NCBI RefSeq assembly: GCF_910594005.1
Contig: NC_057817.1
Location: 30,171,001-30,235,000, forward strand
DNA length: 64,000 nt
DNA from: Cervus elaphus
Lineage: Eukaryota > Chordata > Mammalia > Artiodactyla > Cervidae
Reading direction: 5' to 3'
Part shown: in pieces, positions 25,000 through 36,392 of the stretch
Layout of the letters: each line of letters begins with the position of its first letter
How positions within the stretch are numbered: position 1 is the first letter of the stretch
The notes under the pieces: model-generated
The model's database searches: none
The model's input: the letters and a program-made list of their open reading frames with translations, nothing else
What the model was told of the DNA's origin: nothing
Translations under genes and position numbers: made by a program

Positions 25000-26170
25000 G
25001 GAAGAACACTAACCTGACCACAGCGGGCCTGCCGAGCTCACCCCCAAAAAAGCAATTCCGACCTCAAAAATCAAACAGAAAAGTAAAAAAACAAAAAACA
25101 ACAAAAAAGTAAAAGAAAAAGGTGTGAAAGTTAAATTTGGCCTTAAAATTGTAGTACATAAATTCACTGGGTAGTATTTTACATATAGATGCAAAGAAAA
25201 AACATCTGTAAATGTCATTCCTCTCAATTGATTGGGCCATTTTTTTACTCAGTAGGGAATACAAGCCAAAGTAATTCTGCTTTTTAAAAACACACATACT
25301 ACTCAGAGTTAACTTTCAGAAAACAGGAAAGCAGGAAAGTGTGAGGCTGGTACACACAAATAAAGAAAACTGGAGAAAAGGTACATAATTTTACTATCAT
25401 GTTCCTGATCTCTAGGCTTCCTCTTCAAACTGAGGCATCCTGGGCTGTTCCTTCTACAACTGGGAATGAGATAAGGCCCCCTTGAGATGTTCAAGCTGTT
25501 GGTTCCCCAAAGTTCCCCAAAGGGTTTCCCCAAAGTCCCCACAAAGGCATATGAAATATAAAATCATGAGTTTTCCCATAAGTCCCCATAAAACAGTATC
25601 ATCTATCCCTTCTGCAATTTTCTAACACATTCTGTTTACACCTTAGGACACAGTTCAAAACACAGAACAAGGCAGTCTTCAATATGTGTACCTGTGTTAT
25701 TATCCCCCACCAGACTGTAAATGACTAGGGAGCAGGGTGTATAGCTCAGAATCAAATCCCAAGTTTCAGGAAGACCTGACAATTCAGCCAGTCCAACCAC
25801 TTGTGTAAAGTTTGAAAGTTCACCACAATATTCCAAGCAGAAGGGTCTGTGATGAGGGGATTATCCCCCACCTCACAGTAGCTTGTTCCTTCTTTGGAAA
25901 AGTACAGCTTCTAAAAAGTTCTCCTATAACCGAAATTAAAATATTTTCCTGAAAAGATTAGAATTCCAGCCTTTTCAAACTTAACCCCAGTCTTACACCT
26001 TGGTAGTCCACAGAAAAGATCAAGTCCCTTTTGCTACAAGACATCTTGTGAAATGTTAGAACCCTTATATTTTCCTTCAATCACCTCACTTGGTGGTTTG
26101 CACATAAAACAAAGAAAGTTAAGTAAACCTCCTCCATGATCTATCACTATACCAGAGGTAAAATCAGGTG
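25000..26170. other. Intergenic DNA downstream of DNAJC22
   Basis: AT-rich and mostly single-copy. It contains a small degenerate direct repeat of a ttccccaaag unit at about 25502-25550. Confidence 0.4.
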
Positions 26171-26190
26171 GTCTAGTCTCTAAAAGATAT

Positions 26191-26196
26191 TTTATT
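26191..26196 (-). terminator. DNAJC22: Candidate DNAJC22 poly(A) signal
   Basis: AATAAA on the minus strand, about 350 bp downstream of the DNAJC22 stop codon and the first canonical hexamer there. It would give a ~370-nt 3' UTR that includes the Bov-tA fragment at 26333-26458. Confidence 0.5.
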
Positions 26197-26332
26197 GGTT
26201 TTATAATATGTCTTTCATTTCACTATGTGGATTAAGAAAAAAGTCAGGACTACAATAGCCAATAATTCAGAAATTCAAAATCACAATAGTTTTCTCACCT
26301 CTTTAAGGCTTTCTCATCTCCACTGCAAGTGA

Positions 26333-26458
26333 TTGGAGAAGGAAATGGCAACCCACTCCAATAATCTTGCCTGGGAAATCCCATGGACAGAGAAGCCTGG
26401 CAGGCTACAGTCCATAGGGTCACAAAGCATCAGACAAAACTGAGCAACTGAGAACACA
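26333..26458 (+). mobile_element. 5'-truncated Bov-tA in DNAJC22 3' UTR
   Basis: The 3' half of a Bov-tA ('gaaggaaatggcaacccact' to 'aaaactgagcaactgagaac'), antisense to DNAJC22. If the poly(A) site near 26.18 kb is used, it is part of the mRNA. Confidence 0.8.
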
Positions 26459-26547
26459 CTGCAAATGACAGTTTCTTTTACACTGTTGGGATGCCTCACT
26501 GGGCAAAGCTGTGCTGGGACAAGAGATCCAACTCTGCCAGTCCAACC

Positions 26548-26751
26548 TCAAAGGGAAGTTTCTTCCCACCTCCAGGATCCCCTGGGCTTCCTGGGCTGCC
26601 TCAGGACTTCATACGCAGCCTGGATCTCCAGAAAGTGCCTCTGAGCTTCCTCCATCTGGTGCCGATTGTGGTCAGGGTGCCAGGTCTTCACTAGCTCCCG
26701 GTATCTGCCATGTATTTCTTCATTTGTTGCCCCCTCTGAGAGACCCAAAGC
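26548..26751 (-). CDS. DNAJC22: DNAJC22 last coding exon (J domain)
   Basis: Encodes ALGLSEGATNEEIH onward, with HPD inside KTWHPDHN and the helix-III/IV phrase HFLEIQAAYEVL. The acceptor AG is at 26753-26752 on minus. The C-terminal tail runs a few residues longer than the human one and ends in ETSL. Confidence 0.93.
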   Translation of the reverse strand, partial: ALGLSEGATNEEIHGRYRELVKTWHPDHNRHQMEEAQRHFLEIQAAYEVLRQPRKPRGSWRWEETSL

Positions 26752-28637
26752 CTTAGGGAAACAAGAGCTAACAAATTAGAACCTCATAAGTTGTCAGGGC
26801 TCCTGGATCTCTCCTCGCTACCTTCCTAAACCAGGCTGGAATTGGCTTCCACTTGCTGGCAGGAAAGGCAGAGAGCCTCAGATTAGAATTCCAACCTTCT
26901 GAAACATGGACAAGTTCTAGATCTCATGGCAAGAACCAGGATTTGCTTTTAATCACAGATGCCCATTTTCCAACCTGGAACTTGGCATCCTTGACAAGGT
27001 CTCCTCCTTACATATATGCAAAATAAGCAAATATGTCCATCAAAGACATGTACAAGAGTGTTTGTAGCAGCTAATCCAAATGTTCACTGACAATAGAATG
27101 GATAGATAAATTGTGGTATATTCACATAATGGGACATCAAACAACTATGAAAACAATTTATAATCCCATGTATGAGTAAATTTCACAAACATAATGTTGA
27201 AGGAAAGACCTCAGACACAAAAGAGTACACACTGGATGATTCCCATTTATATGAAGCCCAAGAACGGGCAAAATTAATCTATGGTAATAAATGTCTGAAT
27301 ACAGATTCTTTCCCAGGAAAGGAGTATACATTGGGAAGGGGCATGAGGGAATCTCCTTTTTTGTTTTGTTTTGTTTTTTGGCTGCGCTGTGCAGCATATA
27401 GGATCCTAGTTCCCTGATCAGGGATCGAACCCATGACCCCCACAATGGGAGCTCAGAGTCTTAACCACTGGACTGGCAGGGAAGTCCCAAAGGAACCTTA
27501 TTAATTATGGAAATATTCCATACCCTCATCTGAGTGGTGGTTAAATAGGTATCTACAAAAAATTAGTGTACTTTATATACATATTATACCTCAGTAAAAA
27601 GAAAATAACATACATATATCTTTTCCCACTCCTTATTAGAGTCACTGAACCATCACCCATTGCACACAGAAGCCTAGAGAAGCCAGGATACCCTTCTGGG
27701 GTCTGACCCAGCAGACACGAAAACAGCACCTCCACACCAGCCTCAGTGAGACTTAGCCTAACTCCTGGAGCCATCTTAGACAGCAATGAGAGGGAAGAAA
27801 CCTTACCTGGAGAGCCAGCTGATGCTTCTCATCCTGAAAACTGTGAACAAACTCATAAAGCTTCGCCCACTCTTGGAAGTAGCTGCTGCTGATGCCATGA
27901 TCTCCTACCAGCAGCTTCCAGGCTCGGAAAGGCAGAAGGAGGACAGACTCCAAAAGGCGCCCAAGGAGGGGGAAGAAGCTGAACCAACTCAAGAAGGAGC
28001 CAAGAGTATCTGCCACAGAGCTGAGGGGGACAGCTGTGTTGCAGAGGGCACTGTACACTAACGGGCCTGTGAAAGCAAGGTAAGCCAAGCCCAGGCGGTA
28101 GAGCCGCACGCTGAGCGTCTCTGACCCAGCTGACGGTTTGTAGCGGCGATGTTTCTGGGCTGTGATGCTGGCAGCCAAGCTGATGGGCAGGATGGCTATG
28201 GGGCGGCCATAGAAGATAGGTGAAGTAAGAAATGCGGCCCCTAGAGTGTTCTTTAAGTCTGATGTCTGGTTGCCAATGGCAGCCACCAGCAAGATCCCTG
28301 CCAGTGGGAGGCCCACAAGATAGAAGCTGGCCATGAAGGAAAGGCTAATGAGAGCCACAAGGCCAAAATAGATGCCCACTATCATCTGGGCAACAAAGCG
28401 AATGAGACTTAGAGGGGGTATCCCCCTTCCTGAGCTCTGCCTCTGCTCCTGGGCTCTGTTGGCCTGAGCAACAAAGCTTGGGAGCTTCCAGAATTCCCAG
28501 AGCCAGCCTAGACCACCACCGCCCAGGGTAAGCATCCAGAGCAGTGCATGGCTGTCCCGTCCCAGGTACAGGTGGTGGAGACCAGCAGGGCCCCCTACAG
28601 CCCAGAGGGCGTAAGTCATCAGGAGTCTCTTGGCCAT
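26548..28637 (-). CDS. DNAJC22: DnaJ heat shock protein family member C22 (DNAJC22)
   Basis: Two coding exons, 28637-27807 (277 codons from ATG) and 26751-26548 (67 codons plus stop), give 344 residues, close to the human length of 341. The 27806-26752 intron is phase 0, with donor GTAAGG and acceptor CCCTAAG. The N-terminus has the TM2-domain pattern (GGPAGLHHLYLGR near residues 15-27, then hydrophobic GGGGLGWLW). Several further membrane segments follow to about residue 230. The C-terminal J domain occupies about residues 268-335, carries HPD at 302-304 and is split by the intron. It is a multi-pass membrane J-protein expected to stimulate an Hsp70; the Drosophila orthologue Wurst acts in clathrin-mediated endocytosis. 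The start is chosen by homology to the family N-terminus MAK..L..YALWAVGG. Intact; no frameshift seen. Confidence 0.95.
27000..27600 (+). mobile_element. L1 LINE 3' fragment in DNAJC22 intron
   Basis: 'gacatgtacaagagtgtttg', 'gaatggatagataaattgtg' and 'acattgggaaggggcatgag' are L1 3' phrases. It is antisense to DNAJC22 and interrupted by a CHR SINE at 27357-27488. Confidence 0.75.
27357..27488 (-). mobile_element. CHR-type SINE nested in L1
   Basis: 'ttttggctgcgctgtgcagc' and 'ggcagggaagtcccaaagg', a short reversed copy. Confidence 0.8.
27807..28637 (-). CDS. DNAJC22: DNAJC22 first coding exon (TM2 and membrane segments)
   Basis: 831 bp open from ATG (28637) to the donor CAG|GTAAGG (27807/27806). 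It encodes the TM2-like N-terminus and the following hydrophobic segments. A pyrimidine-rich AG (TTTTCTTAG at 28649-28641 on minus) lies just before the ATG, so this exon may begin at 28640, only 3 nt before the start codon. Confidence 0.93.
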
Positions 28638-29767
28638 CCTCTAAGAAAACGGTCTCACAGTAAGTCCAGTGGCACCTGCCATTGCCTAGAATGCAGAAAT
28701 CTGGAGTCATCTGTGAGAATCATGGCAGTCATGGCCCTAGAGTTATCCTTAGACCCTAAGACATGGAAAAAAGCAGTCATAAGATTATGTTCAGGCCCCA
28801 ACACAGTAACACTTCTCCTTCCAATATTAGTCAAGTCCAGCTCTTCCTGAGCGTCCCTGCAATTGTAGCTCTCCCATATTCTTAGGTCTAGAATCTCATC
28901 TCTGTTCTTTACAACCACAGGGACTCCAAATTTAGAGAAAATAGTTATAAGTGCTTTCGGTTGAGTAAATGAGAACTCAGCACAGGGACAAAAAAGCATA
29001 AGCTTAAATTGCAGACCTCCCCTCAGACCACCTACCTCCTGGAAGGACTCTTGGTTTGGGAGTGGGGGTGAGTGAATAAAAGTGAATAAAAATACAATAT
29101 CCCTGGAAAGTTCCTAAACAACTTTTAAAGTCCCCTACCATACAACCTAACCCCCCCCCCCGGCCCCCATCCCTCAACTCTGACTGCGGCTGCCCACAGA
29201 CCCCTGGCAGAGATTTTAGCCCTTCTCCAGCCTCCCATCTCTCCAGACCAAGAAATCTTGATACAAGTCAAACTTGAAAGAGGTCCTGAGTTCCCTCCAG
29301 GTCTAGAAAGCTACATTTTGACCTGGACCCAGGCACCTCACATTTCAACCACCGCCTTCCAGGACAAACTTGTAAGGTCCCTCCATACGGTGGGGCTTAG
29401 GCCCACCAGCCAGTACCCGCTAGTCCCAGGGTGAGCAGCTGTACCTGGGTACCTCGGATCCCAGATCAGACATTTCCTTTGACCACAGTCAAAATGGCCC
29501 CTCTCATTCCGCTCCCACTTCCATCCAAGTGGACTTTGCCTTTCAGTGTTTGCTGTGTCAAGGAAGTTGGGCCGTCCTGGCCAGGCCCCTCCTCCCCAAG
29601 GCCCTCCCTCGCCCCTTAGGGATCACCTTTCAGGCTGGGGCTCACTCGCCTGCCCTCTCGGCTAAACTTCCTTTTAGGTTTTTCTGGCGTATTTCTCCTC
29701 CCCAGGCTCAGCCCGGCTGGCGCAGCGCCCACTCCAGGCCAAGAGCGCCTACATTACTACAGAACGA

Positions 29768-29782
29768 CCACCAGGTGGCGCT
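29768..29782 (+). promoter_or_regulatory. CTCF-like site
   Basis: CCACCAGGTGGCGCT within GACCACCAGGTGGCGCTG is a close match to the CTCF core motif. It lies just inside the presumed DNAJC22 intron 1, about 45 bp from the exon 1 donor. Confidence 0.65.
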
Positions 29783-29826
29783 GCCGCTTACGGACGGGAG
29801 GTGTCGGGCGGATCCCCAGACTCACC

Positions 29827-29990
29827 TTGTCTAGATGCTGGCGCAAAGCAGCCCAGGGCTAGGCGGGGCGGGGTGGGGGGCCTATAAAAGCAAAAAGAAG
29901 CCCTTGATCACCGCTTTGCACTCTCACAAATGGGAGGGTGACTCCTCCCTCACCTCAGGCTTCAGTCCTCTCTCCCTATTCCATTGCTGT
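29827..29990 (-). other. DNAJC22: Putative DNAJC22 non-coding first exon
   Basis: The minus strand has an excellent donor CAAG|GTGAGT (exon ends at 29827, GT at 29826-29825) next to GC boxes, in the right place upstream of the coding exons. The transcription start is not resolved. TATAAAAG at 29883-29890 reads in the opposite (plus) direction. Confidence 0.5.
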
Positions 29991-30559
29991 TCAAGGCTGC
30001 CTTGGATGGCTTCATTTCCAATTTGCCTAAGGGAGAGACACCAGGGTACCGGCTGCAGAGAGAGGCTCTCCCCTCAAGTTTGCCTCACTGCCCCGCCTCC
30101 AGGCCCGCCAGTCAGGGGCAATACATCTAGATCCAAGCCAGAGACCTGAGAATCCCTCAGGAACCCCAAGTCAGCTGTATCTCACTGACTTTGGCGCGAG
30201 AGAGAACCAGGAGCAAAAAAGGATGGGGGTGAGGACCTCCCCACCAGGAGAATAGTCTGCGGCGTCCTCCCGCCTCAATGCTGGGATGGAAGTGGGATGC
30301 AAGATCCCCTCATTTCAATGTCGTGGGCTCCAACCCTGCTACGTGACCTTGGCTTTGGGGAGGTGGGGTGGGCCTGTTTCCTCCTCTGTAAAGAAAAAGC
30401 GTGTATCTTCAAGTTTCCCCATCTTTGACTTGGGGGTGGGGTGGGCCTGGAGGGCTTGCCCCTGTCGCCTCCCCGCAGTCGACAGATTCTGTTCCCTCCT
30501 ATATTCCCAGCCCCTTCGGTCCTCTTTCTGGCCCAGGGAGGGAAAGCAGGTCCCCATGT

Positions 30560-32600
30560 CTGCCCCCTAGGATTCACGGAGGGGCCAGGGCCGGGAGGGG
30601 CATCAAAGCGACTCTGGAGCCGCCAGCTGCTGGGCGCGGGAGCACTGGGCCGCTGAATAATGAATGAGACTTAATTGGGCCGGCTCTGCGCGGCGGCGCG
30701 CTAAGCTCCGCAAACAGCTCGAGCGGCCGAGGCCGCCGCTGGACAAACAAACTGACTCCGGGCGCAGAGATAGGGGTGGGAGAGGCAGCTACGGGAGCGG
30801 GAGGGGAGAGGCAGCCCGCCTGGGCCTGGGGGCCGTCGCTGTGGGGCGGGAGGAACCCCCTGTGTGCCGGGCCGAGCAGGCCTCCCAGAAGGTGGGGACG
30901 CGGGAGGAAGCTCAGGGCTCGACTTCAGGAAGCCGGGACTGGGGAGGGAGAGAAGCGGATTTGTGGACTGGGGGCCAGGGTCCCAAGGGCGACTGGCACA
31001 AGGAAAAGATGGAGAAACAAGTGGAGGGCGGAGGAGACAGCGAGAAGCGAGAGGGGAAAAAAAGCGCACCGGGGGAGGGGCTGCGGCGGGGCGGGGGCTG
31101 GAGAAGAGCAGTTACCGAGAGGAAAGGGAAAGAGCGATGGAGGAACGAGCGAGGGGAGGCGCGAAGAGCCGAGAGAAGAAAAATTGGAGAAGAGTCAAGG
31201 AGAGGGGTGGGAGATGACCGGAATGAGAACGAGAGGGTGGGGGGCGAACTGGAGGCGCCCCTACCTCCGCCTCGCCCCGCCGCGCTCCCGCCTGAGCGCG
31301 CTCTCCAGCCGCCCGCACTCACTTTGTCACAATTACGGGGCCGTCACTCGGCCTGGATTGTTTTCCCCAAATTGTTGTTCTATAAACTGGCGCGGGGTGG
31401 GGATTGACGCGGGGTGGAGGGGCGGTGATCTGACAAGCTGAAGCAGGAGGGAAGGGTCTGAGCTGCGGTGGCGGGGGCTGGGGGCACCGGGAACGTGGCG
31501 GTGTATTTACCCGCAAGAGGACCCGGGGCGGGTAGGTGAATTCAGAGACCCACGCGGGAATTCTGGTTGCTACCCCCAGCCTCGTGGCTGACATCGCTTT
31601 TAACCATCCTGATCCTTCTCAGCCTCCGCTGCCTCGGTTTCTCCAGCCGAGAGATGAGAGGCTTGGAGGGCAGGAGCGGCGGAGGCGGCTGTAGGTGGGG
31701 TCCGAACTTGCCTTCTCACCCCCATTATCTTTTGTTTTCTGCTACCCTGGTCCACGGACCGGGGGCGGGGTAGTGGGTGGTCTATCCAACTCAGCCTCCC
31801 CTGAGCGCCAGGGGCACCTGCTCACCCCCGCTAGAAGGCCAGATTCTCACCCCCGACAGGTCTGGACTGCCCCCTCCCCCCACCCCCGCCTTCAGCCCAG
31901 GCTCAGCGCCGCGCGGTGCCCACGCCGCCTTGCTGTCCCTCAATCCCGCAAACATCTGTTGCGCGCCCACTGTGAGCCATATCCGCGCCAGCCGTCCCCC
32001 CACCTCTCCCCCGCCACCCTCCCCTTCCCGGCCGGCCCGGCCTGTCGGCTTCGTGACAGCCGCCGCCGAAGCCCAGGCCCCGCGGGAGCGGCCGGAGAGA
32101 AGCCGCCGCATGGCTGGCTCCGACACCGGCCTCCCCGGCGGCTCCAGGGGCAACGGAGGGTGGCGGCCGCTGAAGCGAGACCGGAGCCGGCCCACAGAGT
32201 TAGAGATGGGCGGGGGAGGCGGGAGTCCAAGGGCTGGCTTGTCTCCGGGTCTGAGGCCTATCTCTCTCCTCATTCCATTGCCCTGGGGTGGGGTCTGGCC
32301 GGGACCTCGCGTGGCTCCCAGCGTCTGGGAAGCGGTTGACTCCCGCGCCCCCTCCCCCAGTCCGGGTGATTTACACGCGCGCTCCGCTCAGCGGCCGCTT
32401 CCCAATCAGGAATATCGACCCCGGGCGGGGCCCCGGGGCCGCATCGATCCCTCCAAGGCTCGGGATTTAAAAATGTCAAATTTGCCTTTTCCGGGCGGGC
32501 GGAGGGGGCGGGGGCTTGGAGGAGGGCGGCTTGGGGGTGGGGAGAGGGGCGGACAGCCGGGCATCGACCTGGTGTCTGTGCCCTGAATGAGAAGCGACCC
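30560..32600. promoter_or_regulatory. Long orphan CpG island A
   Basis: About 2 kb of GC/CpG-dense sequence 0.7-2.7 kb upstream of the presumed DNAJC22 start, with no convincing coding exon on either strand. Frames of 200-270 codons exist but are compositional (Arg/Gly/Pro-rich) and overlap on both strands. AT-rich islands sit inside it at 30657-30679, 31328-31386 and 32466-32490. Confidence 0.7.
31328..31386 (+). promoter_or_regulatory. SOX/homeodomain-type motif cluster
   Basis: AT-rich core inside CpG island A with CAATTA (31330-31335) and two ATTGTT SOX-type cores (31357-31362 and 31371-31376, 14 bp apart). It is followed by a TATAAAC-type word at 31381. It resembles a developmental enhancer core; no conservation data were available. 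Confidence 0.4.
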
Positions 32601-34039
32601 GGCCATGTCCGGGCCCTGGCATTACCTAGCCATCCTTAGGTTGCAGTCGCCTCTGGATGAGGGCAGGAAGGAAGTTCTACTCCCTTTTCCGTCCCCATGG
32701 GCCTCACTAATGCGTTGGGTATGCCGAGAGGGTGAAGCTCCAGAGAAACAAAGAGAGACCCCTAAATGTAGGGGAAAAAATTTGGAAGAGATTCCTAAAC
32801 CTGGAGATATACAGACACAAAGAGGGGTGCAGAGACAAAAATAGAGAGGGTTCCAAGAGACAACCTATGTTTAAAGAAGAGCAAGCGAAGGGAAGGTGGC
32901 TCAAAGACACATTGACCAAAACAGAGGACCAGAGACCCAGAATCAGGTCAACTCTCTGCTCTGTAGACCTGGAAGATTCAGGAATGGGAAGGTCAACCTT
33001 CTGGTGTGTTTGAGAGGGGGAAGGAGAGTGGAGACAAAGTCAGGTGAAGAAAGAAGGTTATTAGGGAAAGGAATTAGAATATAATTAGGACAGTCTCCTA
33101 AGGTGTCAACTAGTAATTGGACCTGAAACCCAAAAGGTAAGGATCCTGGAAGACTAGCCTAAGCCCCAAAGATGTGGGCTCTCTTAGAGGTCTGATGGTC
33201 TGCCCTTTCCCTTCCCGAGATCTACCTCCTCCTCTCTATCCACCAGCAGCCTGGGGAGGCCAGAGGGGTTGTAGATCACATCTTATATTAGCGACTATAT
33301 ATGAGATGGAGACTGCGTATATGTATACATGTATGTGGAAGGTAGAAAACTCTGGTAGTCACCACTTCCTTCCCCAGGACTTAGCAGCTGGGTCCCCAGA
33401 CTTTGGAAAAAGCATCCACTGCTTTCAGGAAGCTTGAGAGAGCAATGATGTTTGGGGTGGAGGTGGTGGAAGGAAGCAGTTGTTGAACCAGCAGCCTCAC
33501 AGTTAACACTATCCCCCCACCCCCAGCAGCACACCTCAGCTGTCACCGGGCACACTGCTGTTTCCTACAGAAGTGGAGACAGAGAGCTGACAGCAAGGGG
33601 AGGGAGGGGGACACAGACACGCAGGGAACGGTGGCAGCTCCTCCTCAGACACACGCAGCACTTACACCTCCGCTGACAAAATCAGGCCGACACATCCCTA
33701 ACACTGACACACACAATCGCCGACCCCCACACGCGACCCACACCCATCAATCCCTGTCACAACACACCACCCCTGTGTGCGCAGACATGCACAATTCCTC
33801 CGAGGTCAGGCGGGAGCGCCTAGTCTTAAAGCCTGTCTACACACTTTCTTGACATTTTAGACCTTCATTCGCCTAACCTAAGCAGAAGGCTTAAAACCCT
33901 GTCCCCGCTACCCAAATTCTGCGACCAAGGCCAGCTCCAACAAAAACGCTGAGCTCAAGGAAGTCAAGTACCAGGTGAAGAGCCGGGAGCTGCCGGGCAC
34001 TGGGCTGCTATACACCTCTCTTAATGTTGCTCTTGCCTC
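32601..34039. other. Intergenic DNA between CpG islands
   Basis: Single-copy-looking sequence of moderate GC. A CA-rich tract at about 33640-33790 consists of diffuse ACAC/CACAC words. No exon recognised. Confidence 0.4.
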
Positions 34040-34529
34040 TGCCTCTTTCCTGGCACGTCCACTCGCGGCCCGCCCGGCCTGCAGTCCGCCTGTCAGTCGA
34101 GTAATGAATGCGCGCTCGGGGCCCGGGGCCCCCCCGGAGTCGTTCATCACTGCCAGCACCGCCCACCTCTCTGCCGCCCGCCGGGAGGGCTAAGCGGCCC
34201 AGGCGGCGAGAGCCCCTCTCCCCCCACCTCCACTACTAATTGTCAGATTGAGATGTTGATTTGTCAGCTGGGAGCTAGGGCCAAAGAATCCGCAGTAAAA
34301 CCCGGACTTCTTGAACTTCCTCTGGCTCCCTTCGGGCTTGCCCAGCCTTGGAGCTTTTCTAGGTTTGATGTTCTCCGGTTAGATTTCGCTTAAGAGATCC
34401 GGCAACAGAAGCGCAGTATCGCTTTAATCCAATAGGAGGCGCACTAGGCTACAGACCCTAAGGGGATTCATCCTGGGCTCGGTTCCACTTCTGCAGACCC
34501 GAGGCCCTAGGGCTTCGTCCCCCAGCCTC

Positions 34530-34544
34530 CCAGCAGGGGGCGCG
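34530..34544 (+). promoter_or_regulatory. CTCF-like site 1 in island B
   Basis: CCAGCAGGGGGCGCG is an almost ideal CTCF core. Confidence 0.7.
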
Positions 34545-34703
34545 TAGGCCCCCATTCTCCTCTCCGCCGCAGCCAAAGTCCTAGCATCCGTACAGGATGC
34601 CCCCAGGCAGGAGTCCTCTCGTCCGCCTTCAGGGATCGCGGGGCACCGTGCCCTGCCCTCTCTCTCCTCCAGGTGCCTCGGGCCTCCTGCGGACCTCCAT
34701 TCT

Positions 34704-34718
34704 CCCGCAGGGGGCGCC
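34704..34718 (+). promoter_or_regulatory. CTCF-like site 2 in island B
   Basis: CCCGCAGGGGGCGCC is a second near-ideal CTCF core. It has the same orientation as the one 174 bp to the left. Confidence 0.65.
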
Positions 34719-36261
34719 CCTGTGGCAGGTCGGTCGGCCTTCGCCCTGCCCTTGGCGCCTAGGCCGCAGTCCCACCCCCCCGCCCTCCCCCAGCCCCGGC
34801 CCTGGAGCTCCCCGGGCGGCCGGCTGAGTGACGGGCGGCCGGTGATTATGCGGAGGGGGAGCGGGGTGCGCCGCGGGCGGCAGCGCTGACCCTTCACATT
34901 TCCGATCCGCCGGGACCCTCATCCATCCGAAGCTGCTCTTTGTCTGGCTGCCTAATTGCCGGCGGACAGGATGGATGGCGGGACCGACAGCCGCGGAATC
35001 CCTAATAAAGGCCGCGGCCGCCGGGGAGGGAGCGCGGGAAGGAGGGGGAGAAAGGAGGAAGAGATGGAAGGAGGTGGGAGGAAGCACCGGGCCGCGGCCG
35101 CCGGCTCAGAACCGCCACGCGCTTTGCACAAGGGAACCAGATCCGCCTAGGGTGCGGGACCAGGAGTCCCAGGTCGACCCGGGTCAGGGCGCGATGGGTA
35201 TGGGGTTTGCGAAGTCTCCTTCTTGTTGGACAAAAGGAAAGAATAGGGACCCCGGGCAGAAGGATCCTAGGGGCCGACCTCGTTTCGCCGAGCCTTCGAA
35301 GATTCCAGCTTGGCGCTGCCTCCAGCGCTTCGGGCTCTCACCAGTCGGAGACCGGCCCTCGGTTCACCGCATCACCTATCCTCTGCTCACCCGTCGGTCT
35401 CCCACGACGGGATCCACTGTCCCGGCGGAGAAATGAAGGGACCGACCGCCGTCTGTGCGGCCGCTCGCCAGATTTCATTAACTGGAGGCTGGAGCTGGTG
35501 GACAGCGGCGGGGAGACGGGAGAAGAAGGAGGTGGAGAGAGAGAGGCTAGGGCGAGGAACCGCACCTGGCAAGGGGTCCAGGGCTGCGGAAGGAAGTCAG
35601 CGTGATCTGGCCTGACAGATAGCTGGGGAGCCATCTCTACCCGCTCCTTGTGGAGCCAGGAGCCTGTTCTCAGTCCCAAGAGCTCTGGCGGCGACCCTTT
35701 AAAGCTAAGGCTGCACCGAACTGCGCGGCGGATGAATGGAGGGCCTAGGCCTGGCGGCGTACCTGCGCTCTTGCCCTTCACTGAGGCCTGTCGACCCCCG
35801 CGCGGGAGGGCAAAGTGTACGAAGGTTCTTGGGCCGCAACTGTGTTCCCGCCGGTGCGGCGAGGAGAGCGGTCCTCAGCAACTCCGGTCGGCTCTCCTGC
35901 TTTCCGCCTCTGGGGCATATTTTTCTGGGTTGTCTTTGTTTCCTTCTCCTTCCTTTTTCTCTTCCCTCTCCCCTTCGGACTTGGCTCATCTCCGCAGCTG
36001 ACTTGGGCCAACATCCATTAGCTAACAACTGAGCACCAGTTGGGAGTCAGGGCTGGGGGTGGAGGATGGGGGACACGCTGAGCCAAGGCCCTGCCGCGTT
36101 GGCCTCAAACTGATAGGTCTTCCCTGAAACCCATTCACATCTCTCTCCCCAATTCTGTCTTGCTTTTCTCGCCCTTTCACCGCCTTGGGTGTCATCTTTC
36201 CTCTCCAGGGCAGTGAAAAGGAAGCCAGGAGATCAAAACTCGAGTTCTAGGGCTGCCACTT

Positions 36262-36392
36262 ACAGGGTGATACAGGGCAAGCCTTTCTCCTCAGTTTCCT
36301 CATCTGTAAAATGGAGACAATATACCCACCTCTCAGAGGATGCAATGAGAGAACTTACTTGTAAGAGCTCTAAAATACTGTAAGCACTCGAT
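36262..36392 (-). repeat. MIR SINE
   Basis: 'ctcagtttcctcatctgtaa' is the hallmark reversed MIR phrase. Confidence 0.8.

Larger units (their letters stand above)
34040..35950. promoter_or_regulatory. Long orphan CpG island B
   Basis: About 1.9 kb CpG-dense, 4-6 kb upstream of C1QL4, without a recognisable gene. It includes two CTCF-like sites, a TGTCA-motif pair and conserved-looking AT words (TAATGAATG at about 34101, TAATTG at 34237). Confidence 0.7.

Noticed and set aside
30664..31441. Frames of 220-250 codons on plus in island A
   Set aside because: Low-complexity Arg/Gly/Glu sequence in two overlapping frames, no domain and no splice support.
31695..32586. 214- and 269-codon plus-strand frames in island A
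   Set aside because: The same compositional artefact; both frames and their antisense are open together.
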